A stretch of 64,000 nucleotides of DNA from Pseudomonadota bacterium (GTDB taxonomy: Bacteria > Desulfobacterota > Desulfovibrionia > Desulfovibrionales > Desulfomicrobiaceae), in NCBI GenBank assembly GCA_023393525.1, contig JAEWKZ010000046.1:62001-126000 (forward strand). The letters are read 5' to 3'. Below are positions 1 through 8,318 of this stretch, in pieces. Every line of letters begins with the position of its first letter. The stretch's first letter is position 1. The position numbers were made by a program, and so were the translations under genes. A model generated the notes under the pieces. That model ran no database searches. It was not told the origin of the DNA and saw only the letters and a list, made by a program, of their open reading frames with translations.

Positions 1-1
1 C

Positions 2-415
2 GCCATGCTGGAGCGGACTCTGGTCGACAATCTGGCCAGATTGCCCGAAGTGGACGGGGTCAACAATCACATGGGCTCCCGGCTGACCCAGGACCGGGCG
101 GCCATGACCGTCGTGCTCGGACATCTGCGGGGGCGGGGAAAGTTTTTTCTCGACAGCCTGACCACGCCCAAAAGCTGCGTGCGCGAAGTGAGCACGTCGG
201 TGGGCATGCGCTATTACAGAAGGCATATTTTTCTGGATAACACGGCCAAGGAGCACGCGATTTTATTGCAGCTCAGGAAAGCGGAGTCTCTGGCCAAGCG
301 CACCGGATTGGCCGTGGCCATCGGACACCCCTATCCGGCGACATTGTCGGCGCTCGAATCATGGGCGAAAAGCCGCGACATGAGCGTGGTTATCTGTAAA
401 ATTCAAGATATTTGA
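2..415 (+). CDS. Divergent polysaccharide deacetylase (YibQ/DUF610 family), 5'-truncated by window edge
   Basis: This is the C-terminal part of a protein that starts left of the window; an in-frame ATG at 5 is almost certainly internal. The remaining ~137 residues carry the family signature VNNHMGSRLTQD, followed by a run resembling the FFLDSLTT and IAIGHPYPATL stretches of divergent polysaccharide deacetylases (NodB-like fold). In this family the fold is kept but substrates are poorly defined; members are usually periplasmic and often sit next to cell-envelope genes such as ctpA or envC, which would lie outside the window. The stop TGA at 413-415 overlaps a TTGACA hexamer that may serve the next gene. 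Family assignment is fairly secure; the substrate is unknown. Confidence 0.8.
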   Translation, partial: AMLERTLVDNLARLPEVDGVNNHMGSRLTQDRAAMTVVLGHLRGRGKFFLDSLTTPKSCVREVSTSVGMRYYRRHIFLDNTAKEHAILLQLRKAESLAKRTGLAVAIGHPYPATLSALESWAKSRDMSVVICKIQDI

Positions 416-490
416 CAAAATCCTGCTTTTTCTCCAAGTAATTTACGCTGTACAAGTATACGTATTTCCGCTCTTCAGCAGGAGTCGAAG

Positions 491-1837
491 ATGGAGCCGC
501 TTACCCCGCCGTCGTGCATAAATGTGCTGCTTGGGATTTCCAGAGGCCTTTCGCACCGGACCAGCATCCAGAAAACCCTGGAAGAAATCTGCATTCACGT
601 GGAGAGCTATTTTTCTCCCAGGCATTTGGCTTTTTTGCTGGTGGATCCGGATACCGGCGACCTGACATTCAATCACGTCGTGGGCGACAAGACCGATCTG
701 GTCAGCGGGAAGAAGCTGCGCAAGGGCACGGGCCTGGCCGGCTGGGTCGCCGAGACGGGAGATCCCCTGCTGATCGAGAACGCCGCGCAGGACCCGCGCT
801 TCGCGGCGCAGTTCCTGACGGCCAAGACCAAAGGCTGCTCCACGATGATGGTCGTGCCGCTCAAGAGCGGGGACCTGGTCTACGGGGTGCTCGAGGTCAT
901 CGACAACCGGCGCGGCGTCCCCTTCACCGGCACCGATCTGACGGAGTTCGCGGCCATCGCGGAGATCACGGCCGTGGCTCTGGAGCGGGCCTACTATTTT
1001 CAGGCCATGCGGCGCATGGCCGAAACCGACCAGCTCACCGGAATCCCCAACAAGCGCACGTTCGACCGCTACATGGAGCGCGAGATAGAGGTCTGCAAGC
1101 GTTACGGCACTCCTGCAAGCGTGTTGACGGTGACCATCGACAATCTGCGCCGGCTGAACGAGGACTACGGCCCTTCAAGCGTGGACAAGATCATCCAGAT
1201 GCTCGCCGGGGTGCTGGCCGAAGAGGTGCGCAAGGTGGATGTTCCGTGCCGTACGGCCGCGAACACGTTCGCGGTGATCATGCCCAACACGGCCAAGCCC
1301 GCGGCCCTCGACGCCAGCCAGCGCATAAACGCCAGGATAGCCCAGCAGAGCGCCGCCAGACGGATGCCCTATTTCTCGGTGACCCTCGACGTGCTTTCCG
1401 GCGTGCAGGACGATGTCGCTCCGTTGCTCGGCCTGTGCGACACCAGCAGGACCGCGGCCCAGGGATTCCGCAAGTTCCGGAGCGTCGCCGCCAATCTGGC
1501 GCTGCTGCTCAATGAGGAAAAGCAGGCCATGGAGCGGCGTCAATACTACCGCAAGAACGTGCAGTTGGCCGGGCGGTTCGAGAACCCCGAAACCGGGGAG
1601 GACGGAGATTTTCTGCTGGACAACCTGTCCCTGAACGGCGTGGGCTTCACGACCTTGCTTGGCCATCGCCTGAACAAGGGCGCGGTGGTCAAGGTGCGGT
1701 TCCGGCTGGATGACTCGCGGCGCACGGAGGTCACCCGCCTGGCCCGCGTCAAATACCTCAGCGACAGGTATGTCGGATGCCAGTTCGCGGATCAGAAGAG
1801 CTACGACAGCGATCTGGGGTTCTATCTGATGCGCTGA
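491..1837 (+). CDS. GAF / degenerate GGDEF / PilZ signalling protein
   Basis: A 448-residue soluble protein. Residues ~20-175 form a GAF sensor domain. Residues ~185-340 form a diguanylate-cyclase-like domain that begins with the usual DQLTGIPNKRTFD, but the active-site loop reads AANTF where GGDEF is expected, so synthesis of c-di-GMP is very unlikely. Residues ~350-440 form a PilZ domain with an RRxxxR stretch (ERRQYYRKN) and DNLSLNGVGF, the two motifs that bind c-di-GMP. The layout suggests a c-di-GMP receiver modulated by a GAF ligand. An AGGAG site lies seven bases before the ATG, and a strong terminator follows the gene, so it is probably monocistronic. The output target is unknown. Confidence 0.85.
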   Translation: MEPLTPPSCINVLLGISRGLSHRTSIQKTLEEICIHVESYFSPRHLAFLLVDPDTGDLTFNHVVGDKTDLVSGKKLRKGTGLAGWVAETGDPLLIENAAQDPRFAAQFLTAKTKGCSTMMVVPLKSGDLVYGVLEVIDNRRGVPFTGTDLTEFAAIAEITAVALERAYYFQAMRRMAETDQLTGIPNKRTFDRYMEREIEVCKRYGTPASVLTVTIDNLRRLNEDYGPSSVDKIIQMLAGVLAEEVRKVDVPCRTAANTFAVIMPNTAKPAALDASQRINARIAQQSAARRMPYFSVTLDVLSGVQDDVAPLLGLCDTSRTAAQGFRKFRSVAANLALLLNEEKQAMERRQYYRKNVQLAGRFENPETGEDGDFLLDNLSLNGVGFTTLLGHRLNKGAVVKVRFRLDDSRRTEVTRLARVKYLSDRYVGCQFADQKSYDSDLGFYLMR

Positions 1838-1861
1838 ACATGATGCGCGCTGTGTTTTTCG

Positions 1862-1889
1862 AGCAGGCCCAGGAGCCTGCTTTTTTTTT
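1862..1889 (+). terminator. Rho-independent terminator after the GAF/PilZ gene
   Basis: A short stem (AGCAGGC paired with GCCTGC across a small loop) is followed directly by nine T residues, 25 bases past the stop codon. Confidence 0.85.
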
Positions 1890-1951
1890 CGCAGCGCTGG
1901 CGCGGCCTCCGGTCTCGACGCGGAAGGCCCCTGCCCGTGAAAGGGGACGTG

Positions 1952-1979
1952 TTGACAACCGGGATGAAGGAATTAAAGA
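1952..1979 (+). promoter_or_regulatory. Candidate sigma70 promoter for the HesB-like gene
   Basis: TTGACA at 1952-1957 is a perfect -35. The best -10 is TAAAGA at 1974-1979 after a 16-base spacer (three of six matches). It lies between a strong terminator and the next start codon, so a promoter is required about here; the exact -10 is uncertain. Confidence 0.45.
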
Positions 1980-1981
1980 AT

Positions 1982-2002
1982 CTCCTATTCAATCTATAGG
2001 AG
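1982..2002 (+). promoter_or_regulatory. 5'-UTR hairpin that masks the ribosome binding site
   Basis: CTCCTAT (1982-1988) and ATAGGAG (1996-2002) are perfect reverse complements across a seven-base loop. The right arm contains the Shine-Dalgarno sequence TAGGAGG of the gene starting at 2009, so the folded leader would hide it. The stem is short and AU-containing, so it could open with temperature, a ligand or a protein. The hairpin is seen; regulation is inferred. Confidence 0.5.
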
Positions 2003-2008
2003 GCATCT

Positions 2009-2329
2009 ATGTTTACTCTTCAACCGGCGGCCAAGGCGCAGCTGGACGAGCATTTCGGCGGCAAGGACAAGGAACCCATTCGCATATATCTGGCTTCGGG
2101 CTGCGGCGGTCCCCGCCTCGGTCTGGCCCTGGACGAGAAGAAGGATAACGACCAGGTCTTTGATGTGGACGGATATTCCTTCCTGGTCGAAGGAGCCCTG
2201 TTCGAGCAGGCCAAACCCATGACGGTTCTTTTTGACCAGAACATGGGTTTCACCGTGGAATCGAACATGGTCTTCCCCGAGGGCGGGGGCGGCTGCTCCT
2301 CTTGCGGATGCGGCGGAAGCTGCGGCTGA
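2009..2329 (+). CDS. HesB/IscA-like protein with Cys/Gly-rich tail
   Basis: A 106-residue protein with the overall pattern of HesB/IscA-type Fe-S proteins: a central IYLASGCGGPRLGLALDE stretch corresponding to the first conserved cysteine region, and a C-terminal cluster GGGGCSSCGCGGSCG that resembles an expanded version of the IscA CGCG motif. It would bind iron or an Fe-S cluster in the cytoplasm; whether it is a carrier, an assembly scaffold or a store cannot be told. No isc/suf genes are adjacent. Translation probably depends on a TAGGAGG site that is buried in a perfect hairpin. A self-complementary terminator follows. Closest family: IscA-like proteins of sulfate reducers. Confidence 0.75.
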   Translation: MFTLQPAAKAQLDEHFGGKDKEPIRIYLASGCGGPRLGLALDEKKDNDQVFDVDGYSFLVEGALFEQAKPMTVLFDQNMGFTVESNMVFPEGGGGCSSCGCGGSCG

Positions 2330-2339
2330 TGACGCATCG

Positions 2340-2367
2340 GCAAAGGGCGGCCCGGGCCGCCCTTTGC
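2340..2367 (+). terminator. Palindromic terminator-like hairpin
   Basis: A 28-base perfectly self-complementary GC-rich sequence (GCAAAGGGCGGCC and its complement) lies 10 bases after the stop. The following T tract is weak (ACTTTC), so termination may be partial. Confidence 0.65.
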
Positions 2368-2405
2368 ACTTTCGGCCCGGGATGATTTGAGCTATCAGAT
2401 CCATC

Positions 2406-2819
2406 ATGTTCATCACTCCCCGCATACACATCGAAGACGAGGACATCCGTCTTGAATTCATTCGCGCCTCGGGCCCGGGCGGCCAGAATGTGAACAAGGT
2501 CGCCACGGCCGCGCGCCTGCGCGTGCGCCTGGACGCCATTCGCGGCCTGGACGGGGATGGGTTGAAACGCCTTGAAGCCTTGGCCGGCAAGCGTCTGACC
2601 GTGGACGGCGAACTGGTCATCCGCGCCGAGACGCACCGCACCCAGGAAGGCAACCGCAAGGCCGCCCTGGAACGCCTGGCGCGCATGGTGGCGCAAGCCG
2701 CCGTGCGTCCCAAGACCCGCCGCGCGACAAAGCCCACTCGAGCCTCCAAGGAACGGCGGCTGGCGTCCAAGGCCAGGCAGTCGCGCCTCAAGAGCTTGCG
2801 CCGGGGGGCCGAAGACTAG
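2406..2819 (+). CDS. arfB: Alternative ribosome-rescue factor ArfB (peptidyl-tRNA hydrolase)
   Basis: A 137-residue protein of the ArfB/YaeJ family. The catalytic GGQ motif is in SGPGGQNVNKVATA near residue 24, and the C-terminal third is strongly basic (KTRRATKPTRASKERR and onward), as needed for insertion into the empty mRNA channel of stalled ribosomes. The family hydrolyses peptidyl-tRNA on non-stop complexes. Length matches the family (about 140 residues), and the lack of a codon-recognition domain separates it from RF1/RF2. No obvious Shine-Dalgarno site is visible before the ATG. The gene sits alone between a hairpin and an unrelated membrane-protein gene. Confidence 0.92.
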   Translation: MFITPRIHIEDEDIRLEFIRASGPGGQNVNKVATAARLRVRLDAIRGLDGDGLKRLEALAGKRLTVDGELVIRAETHRTQEGNRKAALERLARMVAQAAVRPKTRRATKPTRASKERRLASKARQSRLKSLRRGAED

Positions 2820-2928
2820 CCGCTTCCCGATCCGCTTTTCCCTTTCTTCCTGCGCAGTCGCCCCCTGGCGCGGATGACCTGAAGCAGCGTCTGCGTCCAA
2901 AAGGCTGGACATTTTTTTCAAACCCGGC

Positions 2929-3804
2929 ATGTTGCCGGTCATGAACTCCAAACTCCGCCTGTACGCCTTCTCCGTCCCGTGGAACATTTTCCTTTTGACC
3001 GTGGGCAGCTTTTTCATCGCCATGGGCATCAAGTCCGTGGCCGTGCCGCACGGCCTCGTGTCCGGCGGCGTCTCGGGCATCGCGCTCCTGATCTACTACT
3101 TCACGAGCGTCCTGACTCCCGGGTTGTGGCTTTTTCTGCTCAACATACCCATCGCCGTGCTCGGCTGGGTCATGGTCAGCCGTCGCTTCGTGCTCTATAC
3201 GGCCTATGGCATGGCCGCCATCACCCTCTGGATGGAGGTCGTCGCCTTCATCCTGCCCATCGACGACAACCTGCTGGCCGCCATTTTCGGCGGTGCTCTG
3301 CTCGGAGCAGGCGGGGGAATCTGCATGCGTTCCCTGGGTTCATCCGGCGGCCTGGACATCATCGGCATCATTTTGCATCAGCGCTTCGGGTTTCGCATCG
3401 GGCAGATCAGTTTCCTGTTCAACATGGCGTTGTTCACGGTCAGCTTCGCCCTGCTTGAAACGGATCAGGTGCTCTATTCCCTGATCATGGTTTTCGTGAC
3501 CGGTCAGATCATGGACTATGTCCTGAGCATGTTCAATCAGCGCAAGCTTGTGTTCATCGTTTCGGACCACGCCCAGGCCATTTCGGATGTGATCATCAAG
3601 GAAGCCAATCGCGGAGTGACCCTGCTGGAGGGCCGGGGAGGGTACACGGGCCAGCCCAAGCAGGTGGTCATGACTGTGGTCAACAACGTGCAGCAGAAGA
3701 AGCTCGAGGAGCTGATCTTCACCCTGGACCCGGAGGCCTTCGTCATTTTCGAGAACACGTTCAACGTCATCGGCAAGGGCTTTTCCCGGCGCAAGGTGTA
3801 CTGA
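2929..3804 (+). CDS. YitT family membrane protein (DUF161/DUF2179)
   Basis: About 290 residues with five or six hydrophobic segments in the first two thirds, including FLLTVGSFFIAMGIKSVAVP and GLWLFLLNIPIAVLGWVMV, followed by a soluble domain (residues ~205-285) ending in FENTFNVIGKGF, as in DUF2179. The arrangement and length match the YitT family of cytoplasmic-membrane proteins, whose function is largely unknown. Two ATGs are possible (2929 and 2941); neither has a convincing ribosome binding site, and 2941 gives the cleaner N-terminus MNSKLRLYAF. Neighbours give no functional hint. Confidence 0.8.
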   Translation: MLPVMNSKLRLYAFSVPWNIFLLTVGSFFIAMGIKSVAVPHGLVSGGVSGIALLIYYFTSVLTPGLWLFLLNIPIAVLGWVMVSRRFVLYTAYGMAAITLWMEVVAFILPIDDNLLAAIFGGALLGAGGGICMRSLGSSGGLDIIGIILHQRFGFRIGQISFLFNMALFTVSFALLETDQVLYSLIMVFVTGQIMDYVLSMFNQRKLVFIVSDHAQAISDVIIKEANRGVTLLEGRGGYTGQPKQVVMTVVNNVQQKKLEELIFTLDPEAFVIFENTFNVIGKGFSRRKVY

Positions 3805-3887
3805 GCGGCTCCTTGCCGGAAAAAAACGCCGCGCCGGGCCGGCAACGCCCGGAAGCGCCCAGGACATCAACCTACGGACCGGAGAGT

Positions 3888-5306
3888 ATGAAACGTTTTT
3901 TGCGGGGACTGATTGTCTGGATGTGCGTGGCGGGCGCGGGTCTGTTCGCCTGCTCCTGCGCGGGCAAGGCCGCGCCCGAAGCCGGAACCGCCCGGAAACC
4001 GGAGGCCGTGGAGCCGGATGTCGTCATTCGGGGCCCGGAGCTGCTTTCAGAGATCGCGCTGGATGTGCCCCAGCGGATTGCCCAGGCCGTGCCCGTTTCG
4101 GATCGGCAGCTCCTGGCTCCGGCGGAGCAGGCCGCCCTGTACAGAAACGCCCTGGAGCGCTTTTTCGCTCCGTGGCGGCAGGTCCGGGCGTCCCTGTCGG
4201 CAACCGAAATTTCCTGGGCCGTGCGCAGCCTGGGTTCCAAACAGGGATACGCCGAAAACCTGCAACCGTATCCGCAGGACAGGTGGGTGCATGTCGTGGC
4301 ACTCCAGGATCTGGCGAACTATCCATCCATGAGCCGAGCGGCGATCACGGTGCGCAACACCGCCTTGCGGGCGCTGCCCTCGTCCCGCCCCTTCTTTTTG
4401 GATCCGTCCCGGCCCGGGGAGGGCTTTCCCTTCGACTATTTTCAGAACACCGCGCTGTGGATGGGAACGCCTGTCTTCGTAACCCACGCTTCCCTGGATC
4501 GGGCCTGGTTCTACGTGGAGACGGCATTCGCCAACGGCTGGCTGCGTAGCGAGGACGTGGCGTTGGCGGACAAGCGGTTTTGCGCGCAGTACGAGTCGTC
4601 GGACATGGTGGCCTTGCGCCGGGATGAGGTGTCCCTGCTCGGGCAGGGCATGTTCCTGGGGCAAACCCACATCGGGGCCATGTTCCCTCTGCACCGCAGA
4701 AGCGGCCACGCATTCACGGTCAGGGTGCCGGTCCGGACCGGAAGCGGGCAGGCGCGGATGATTCCGGCGGAGATCGGATATCCCCAGGCATCGCTCATGC
4801 CCTTGCCCTTCACGTCCCGCGTGGTGGCGGAACTGGCCGACGCCATGTTCGGACAGCTCTACGGCTGGGGAGGAATGTTCGAGAACCGGGATTGCTCCTC
4901 CAGCATGCGCGATCTGTTCCTGCCCTTCGGGATCTGGCTGCCTCGCAACTCCGCCCAGCAGGCCCGGACGGGGGGAGAGCATATTTCCCTGGAAGGCATG
5001 GATGTCCGTTCCAAGCTTTCCGTCATCCGCGCCCGGGGCGTGCCGTTTGCCTCCCTGATCTGGCTGCCGGGGCATATCGGACTCTACCTGGGCACGGACG
5101 GCCTCGGCGAACCGCTCATGCTGCATAACCTGTGGGGCGTGCGCACAACCTTGCCGGACGGCGGCGAAGGGCGGGCCGTGATCGGACGTCTGGTCATCTC
5201 CACCCTGCGTCCGGGCGAGGAGCGCGAAGACGTGCGCCGGGGAGCCTTTCTGGAAAAGGTTCGCGGCCTGACGTTGATCGGCGGGCCGGACGCGCCCGCA
5301 AAATAG
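3888..5306 (+). CDS. SH3-domain NlpC/P60 lipoprotein (cell-wall peptidase)
   Basis: A 472-residue protein. The start at 3888 is chosen because GGAGAG precedes it and the N-terminus becomes MKRFLRGLIVWMCVAGAG followed by LFAC, a lipoprotein signal with Cys as first mature residue. The middle (residues ~130-310) resembles the stabilising and paired SH3b regions of SH3/NlpC-P60 proteins. The C-terminal C40 peptidase has its nucleophile in NRDCSSSMRDLF and the catalytic His in WLPGHIGLYLG. It should cleave stem-peptide bonds of peptidoglycan from the outer or inner membrane face. It is separated from flanking genes and probably transcribed alone. Confidence 0.87.
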   Translation: MKRFLRGLIVWMCVAGAGLFACSCAGKAAPEAGTARKPEAVEPDVVIRGPELLSEIALDVPQRIAQAVPVSDRQLLAPAEQAALYRNALERFFAPWRQVRASLSATEISWAVRSLGSKQGYAENLQPYPQDRWVHVVALQDLANYPSMSRAAITVRNTALRALPSSRPFFLDPSRPGEGFPFDYFQNTALWMGTPVFVTHASLDRAWFYVETAFANGWLRSEDVALADKRFCAQYESSDMVALRRDEVSLLGQGMFLGQTHIGAMFPLHRRSGHAFTVRVPVRTGSGQARMIPAEIGYPQASLMPLPFTSRVVAELADAMFGQLYGWGGMFENRDCSSSMRDLFLPFGIWLPRNSAQQARTGGEHISLEGMDVRSKLSVIRARGVPFASLIWLPGHIGLYLGTDGLGEPLMLHNLWGVRTTLPDGGEGRAVIGRLVISTLRPGEEREDVRRGAFLEKVRGLTLIGGPDAPAK

Positions 5307-5463
5307 GCCATGCGCAGGCTATCGCTTGTGGATGGCCGCGTCTGGCGATCGGACGTTTGCCAGGTCGGAGGGGGAGTGGGCTTGGGCTGATTGATACAAG
5401 CTGGAACGCGAAGAGGGGCAGAAAAGGCGATTGGGGATATCGTGGTTGTGAAAAAATGAACGT

Positions 5464-5477
5464 AACACAGGTGTGTT
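5464..5477. promoter_or_regulatory. Inverted repeat upstream of the molybdenum oxidoreductase gene
   Basis: AACACA and TGTGTT are perfect complements separated by GG, about 100 bases before the start codon of the oxidoreductase and inside a 271-base gene-free stretch. It could be a dimeric regulator site; no regulator can be named. Confidence 0.3.
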
Positions 5478-5577
5478 TTCCTTGTTTCGCGTCTGCGGGT
5501 AGTGACGAACAACCATATCGGCAAACACGCAGCGAAGTCCGTCTCCGGGTTTCGCGCCTTATCAGCGGGAGATAGCC

Positions 5578-7665
5578 ATGACGGCAACAAAATCAGTGTT
5601 CAGTGTCTGCGGCATGTGCACCGTGCGCTGCCCAATCCAGGTGGATGTGCAGGACGGCAAGGCTGTCCGCATCCAGGGAAACGAATTTTCTCCGCTCAAA
5701 AAGGGCCTGTGCGCCCGTGGAGCGGCCGGCATCGCCCTGGAGCAGGATCCGGAGAAACCCCAGACTCCGCTCATCCGCGTCGGCGAACGGGGGGAAGGCA
5801 AATGGCGGGCCGTGTCCTGGGATGAAGCCCTGGACTACGTGGCCGACAAGCTCAAGGGCGTCATGGGCGAGCATGGGCCCCGCTCGGTGCTCTGGTCCGA
5901 CCGCGGCGGCCCTTTTCCGGATCTTCACCAGGCCTTCATGCGCGGCATCGGTTCGCCCAACTACTGCAACCACGACGCCTCCTGCGCGCGCAACGTGCAG
6001 CACGGCGCGCAGTCGGTCATCGGCGTGGGCCGCAAGATGGTGGCCTACGACCTGCGCAACGCCAAGCATATCATCCTCCAGACCCGCAACATCATGGAGG
6101 CCATCAACGTGGCCGAGGTCAACGCGACCCTGGACGGCATGGCCGGGGGCGCCAAGCTGACCGTCATCGACATCCGCGCCAATGTCAGCGCGAGCAAGGC
6201 CGACAATTTCTTCCTCATTCGCCCCGGCACCGATTACGCCTTCAACCTCGGCGTCATTCACGCGCTCATTTACGACGACCTCTACAACAAGGAATATGTC
6301 GAACAGTTCGTGGACGGCTTCGAACTGCTCAAGGAGTTCGTCAAGCCCTACAGCCCCGAGTGGGCCGCCGCCGAGACCGGCGCCTCGGCCGAGAGCATCA
6401 GGGATCTGGCTCGTCAGCTTTCCGACGCCGCACCGAGCGTGGTCTGGCATCCGGGCTGGATGGTGGCCCGCTACAACGATTCGTTCCAGGTCTGCCGCAC
6501 GGCCTACATCATCAACGCCCTGCTCGGCTCCATCGGCGCCAAGGGCGGCCTGCCCTTTGTCAACGCGGCCAAGGACGTGGGCCGCAAGGGCCTGAAGAAG
6601 CTCGTCGACCTCTTTCCCAAGCCGGAAGAGAAGCGAGCCGACGGAGTGGGCTGGAAATACCCGCAGTTCGACGGCGGGCCGGGTCTGGTCAACCTGGCCT
6701 ATGACGCCATCGTCACCGGTGATCCGTATCCGGTCAGGGCCTACCTCTGTTTCCGCCACGATCCGCTCATGGCCATGCCCGATCCCGAGGCCCTGAAAAA
6801 GAAGTGGGAAAAGCTCGATCTTCTGGTCAGCATCACGTTCTCCTGGTCGGACACGGCCTGGCATTCCGACGTGGTCCTGCCCTTGTCGACCTACCTGGCC
6901 CGCGAGAGCATCATCGCCGGCAAGGGCGGATTGAAGCCGCAGTTCTTTGTCCGCCACCGGGCCCAGGAGCCGACCTTCGATTCCAAGGCCGACTGGGAGA
7001 TCATCTGCGGCCTCGCCAAGCGGTTGGGCGTCGATGCCCTGGCTTTCGAGACCATCGAGGACCTCTGGAACTACCAATTGCAGGACACCGGCGTCGGCAT
7101 CGACGACTTCAAGGCCAAGGGGTTCGTGGAGCTGGCCGACAAGCCGCTGTATCGGCCCATGTCCGAGGTCAAGCTGCCCACGCCTTCCGGCAAGATAGAG
7201 ATGGTCAGCGGCAAATGGGCCAAGGCCGGCCACGAGACCCTGCCTCCGTACCAATCGCCCGCGCATCCGCCGAAAGGCATGTTCCGCATCGCCTTTGGCC
7301 GGGTCGGCGTGCATACCCAGGGGCACACGGTCAACAATCCTCTGCTGGCGGAGCAGATGCCCGAGAACGTGGCCTGGATCCATGCCAGCCGCGCAGCCGA
7401 ACTGGGCATCGCCGACGGCGACTGGGTCGAGGTTTTTTCCCCCCGGGGCGAAAGCGGCAAGCTGCGGGCCTTCGTGACGGAATGCGTGCATCCGGAAGCA
7501 TTGTTCATGGTCCACGGATTCGGGCACAAGCTGCCTGTCGAATCACGAGCCATGGGCAAGGGCGCGGCCGACCATGAACTCATGCCCGGTGGCCTCGAGT
7601 GCTGGGACAAGGGGGGCGGAGGCATCTCCATGCAGGAACATTTTGTCGGCGTGCGCAAAATCTAG
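5578..7665 (+). CDS. Cytoplasmic molybdopterin oxidoreductase, catalytic subunit
   Basis: A 695-residue DMSO-reductase superfamily enzyme. Cys11, Cys14, Cys18 and Cys45 (CGMCTVRC then LCARG) form the N-terminal 4Fe-4S site; Cys136 in NHDASCARN sits where the protein ligand to Mo or W is expected. A C-terminal molybdopterin dinucleotide-binding domain (~residues 560-690) closes the protein. There is no twin-arginine signal, so it should act in the cytoplasm. A four-cluster ferredoxin gene follows after nine bases, and no membrane subunit is present, so a soluble two-subunit complex is likely. Sequence style is near thiosulfate/polysulfide reductase-type enzymes; the substrate cannot be assigned by eye. 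Confidence 0.88.
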   Translation: MTATKSVFSVCGMCTVRCPIQVDVQDGKAVRIQGNEFSPLKKGLCARGAAGIALEQDPEKPQTPLIRVGERGEGKWRAVSWDEALDYVADKLKGVMGEHGPRSVLWSDRGGPFPDLHQAFMRGIGSPNYCNHDASCARNVQHGAQSVIGVGRKMVAYDLRNAKHIILQTRNIMEAINVAEVNATLDGMAGGAKLTVIDIRANVSASKADNFFLIRPGTDYAFNLGVIHALIYDDLYNKEYVEQFVDGFELLKEFVKPYSPEWAAAETGASAESIRDLARQLSDAAPSVVWHPGWMVARYNDSFQVCRTAYIINALLGSIGAKGGLPFVNAAKDVGRKGLKKLVDLFPKPEEKRADGVGWKYPQFDGGPGLVNLAYDAIVTGDPYPVRAYLCFRHDPLMAMPDPEALKKKWEKLDLLVSITFSWSDTAWHSDVVLPLSTYLARESIIAGKGGLKPQFFVRHRAQEPTFDSKADWEIICGLAKRLGVDALAFETIEDLWNYQLQDTGVGIDDFKAKGFVELADKPLYRPMSEVKLPTPSGKIEMVSGKWAKAGHETLPPYQSPAHPPKGMFRIAFGRVGVHTQGHTVNNPLLAEQMPENVAWIHASRAAELGIADGDWVEVFSPRGESGKLRAFVTECVHPEALFMVHGFGHKLPVESRAMGKGAADHELMPGGLECWDKGGGGISMQEHFVGVRKI

Positions 7666-7674
7666 GGGGCAACG

Positions 7675-8124
7675 ATGAGCAATTACAGAATGAAACTTGA
7701 CAAGAATCGTTGCATTCACTGCAAAGCCTGTGAAGTGCACTGCAAGGTCAAGAACAATAATCCGGTAGGCATCAAGTATGCCGTGCACACTTCCGGCAAG
7801 CCGGAGCTCAAGGCCGGAAAAGTCGTGATGAAAGCGTCTTTTCGCAGCTGCTATCACTGTGAGGACCCGGAATGCGTCAAGGCATGCCCAACGGAAGCCA
7901 TGGTGCGCCGTGAGTCCGATGGGCTTGTCTATGTCATCAAGGAGCTTTGCATCGGATGCGAATCGTGCATCTCCGCATGTCCTTGGAATATCCCCGTTCT
8001 GCATGAGGACAGCAACATCGTCGGCAAGTGCGACTACTGCATGGACCGGCTGGATGCCGGGTTGGAGCCTGCGTGCGTGACGGCCTGTACGACCCACGCG
8101 TTGACCTTGGAGCGTAAAAAATAG
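7675..8124 (+). CDS. Four-cluster ferredoxin electron-transfer subunit
   Basis: A 149-residue protein of the DmsB/PsrB/HybA ferredoxin class. Four groups of cysteines are visible: CIHCKACEVHC, CYHCEDPECVKACP, CIGCESCISACP and CDYCMDRLDAGLEPACVTAC, enough for four 4Fe-4S clusters. It would pass electrons between the catalytic subunit encoded immediately upstream and an unknown partner. It has no export signal or anchor. GGGGGC precedes the ATG, and a clear terminator follows, so the two genes form a complete bicistronic operon. Confidence 0.9.
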   Translation: MSNYRMKLDKNRCIHCKACEVHCKVKNNNPVGIKYAVHTSGKPELKAGKVVMKASFRSCYHCEDPECVKACPTEAMVRRESDGLVYVIKELCIGCESCISACPWNIPVLHEDSNIVGKCDYCMDRLDAGLEPACVTACTTHALTLERKK

Positions 8125-8147
8125 CGATCCTGCTTTGCGCGGGAAGG

Positions 8148-8180
8148 ATCCCCTGGGTTGAATCCAACCCAGGGGATTTT
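8148..8180 (+). terminator. Rho-independent terminator after the ferredoxin gene
   Basis: A 13-base stem (ATCCCCTGGGTTG pairing with CAACCCAGGGGAT) closes a four-base AATC loop and is followed by TTTTA. Confidence 0.88.
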
Positions 8181-8318
8181 ATGTTTGCGCATGACCGCAA
8201 CCCAATGCTGCTCATCTTCGAGCCACTTTTTGACGGATGTTGATGTTGATCCAATGCCGTGCTAGATGCCGATTTGGACAAAAGTCCGCCATGAAAATCA
8301 ATTCAATGGAGTGGGCCC

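Noticed and set aside
1060..1500. Active diguanylate cyclase
   Set aside because: The GGDEF loop is replaced by AANTF, which removes catalytic and metal-binding residues.
5593..7527. A 644-codon open frame antisense to the molybdenum oxidoreductase
   Set aside because: It is a mirror of an intact catalytic gene, without start signals or recognisable motifs.
8268..8273. GCCGAT hexamer before the chemoreceptor gene as a sigma28 -10
   Set aside because: No TAAA-type -35 is found at the required distance upstream, so a flagellar-sigma promoter is not supported.
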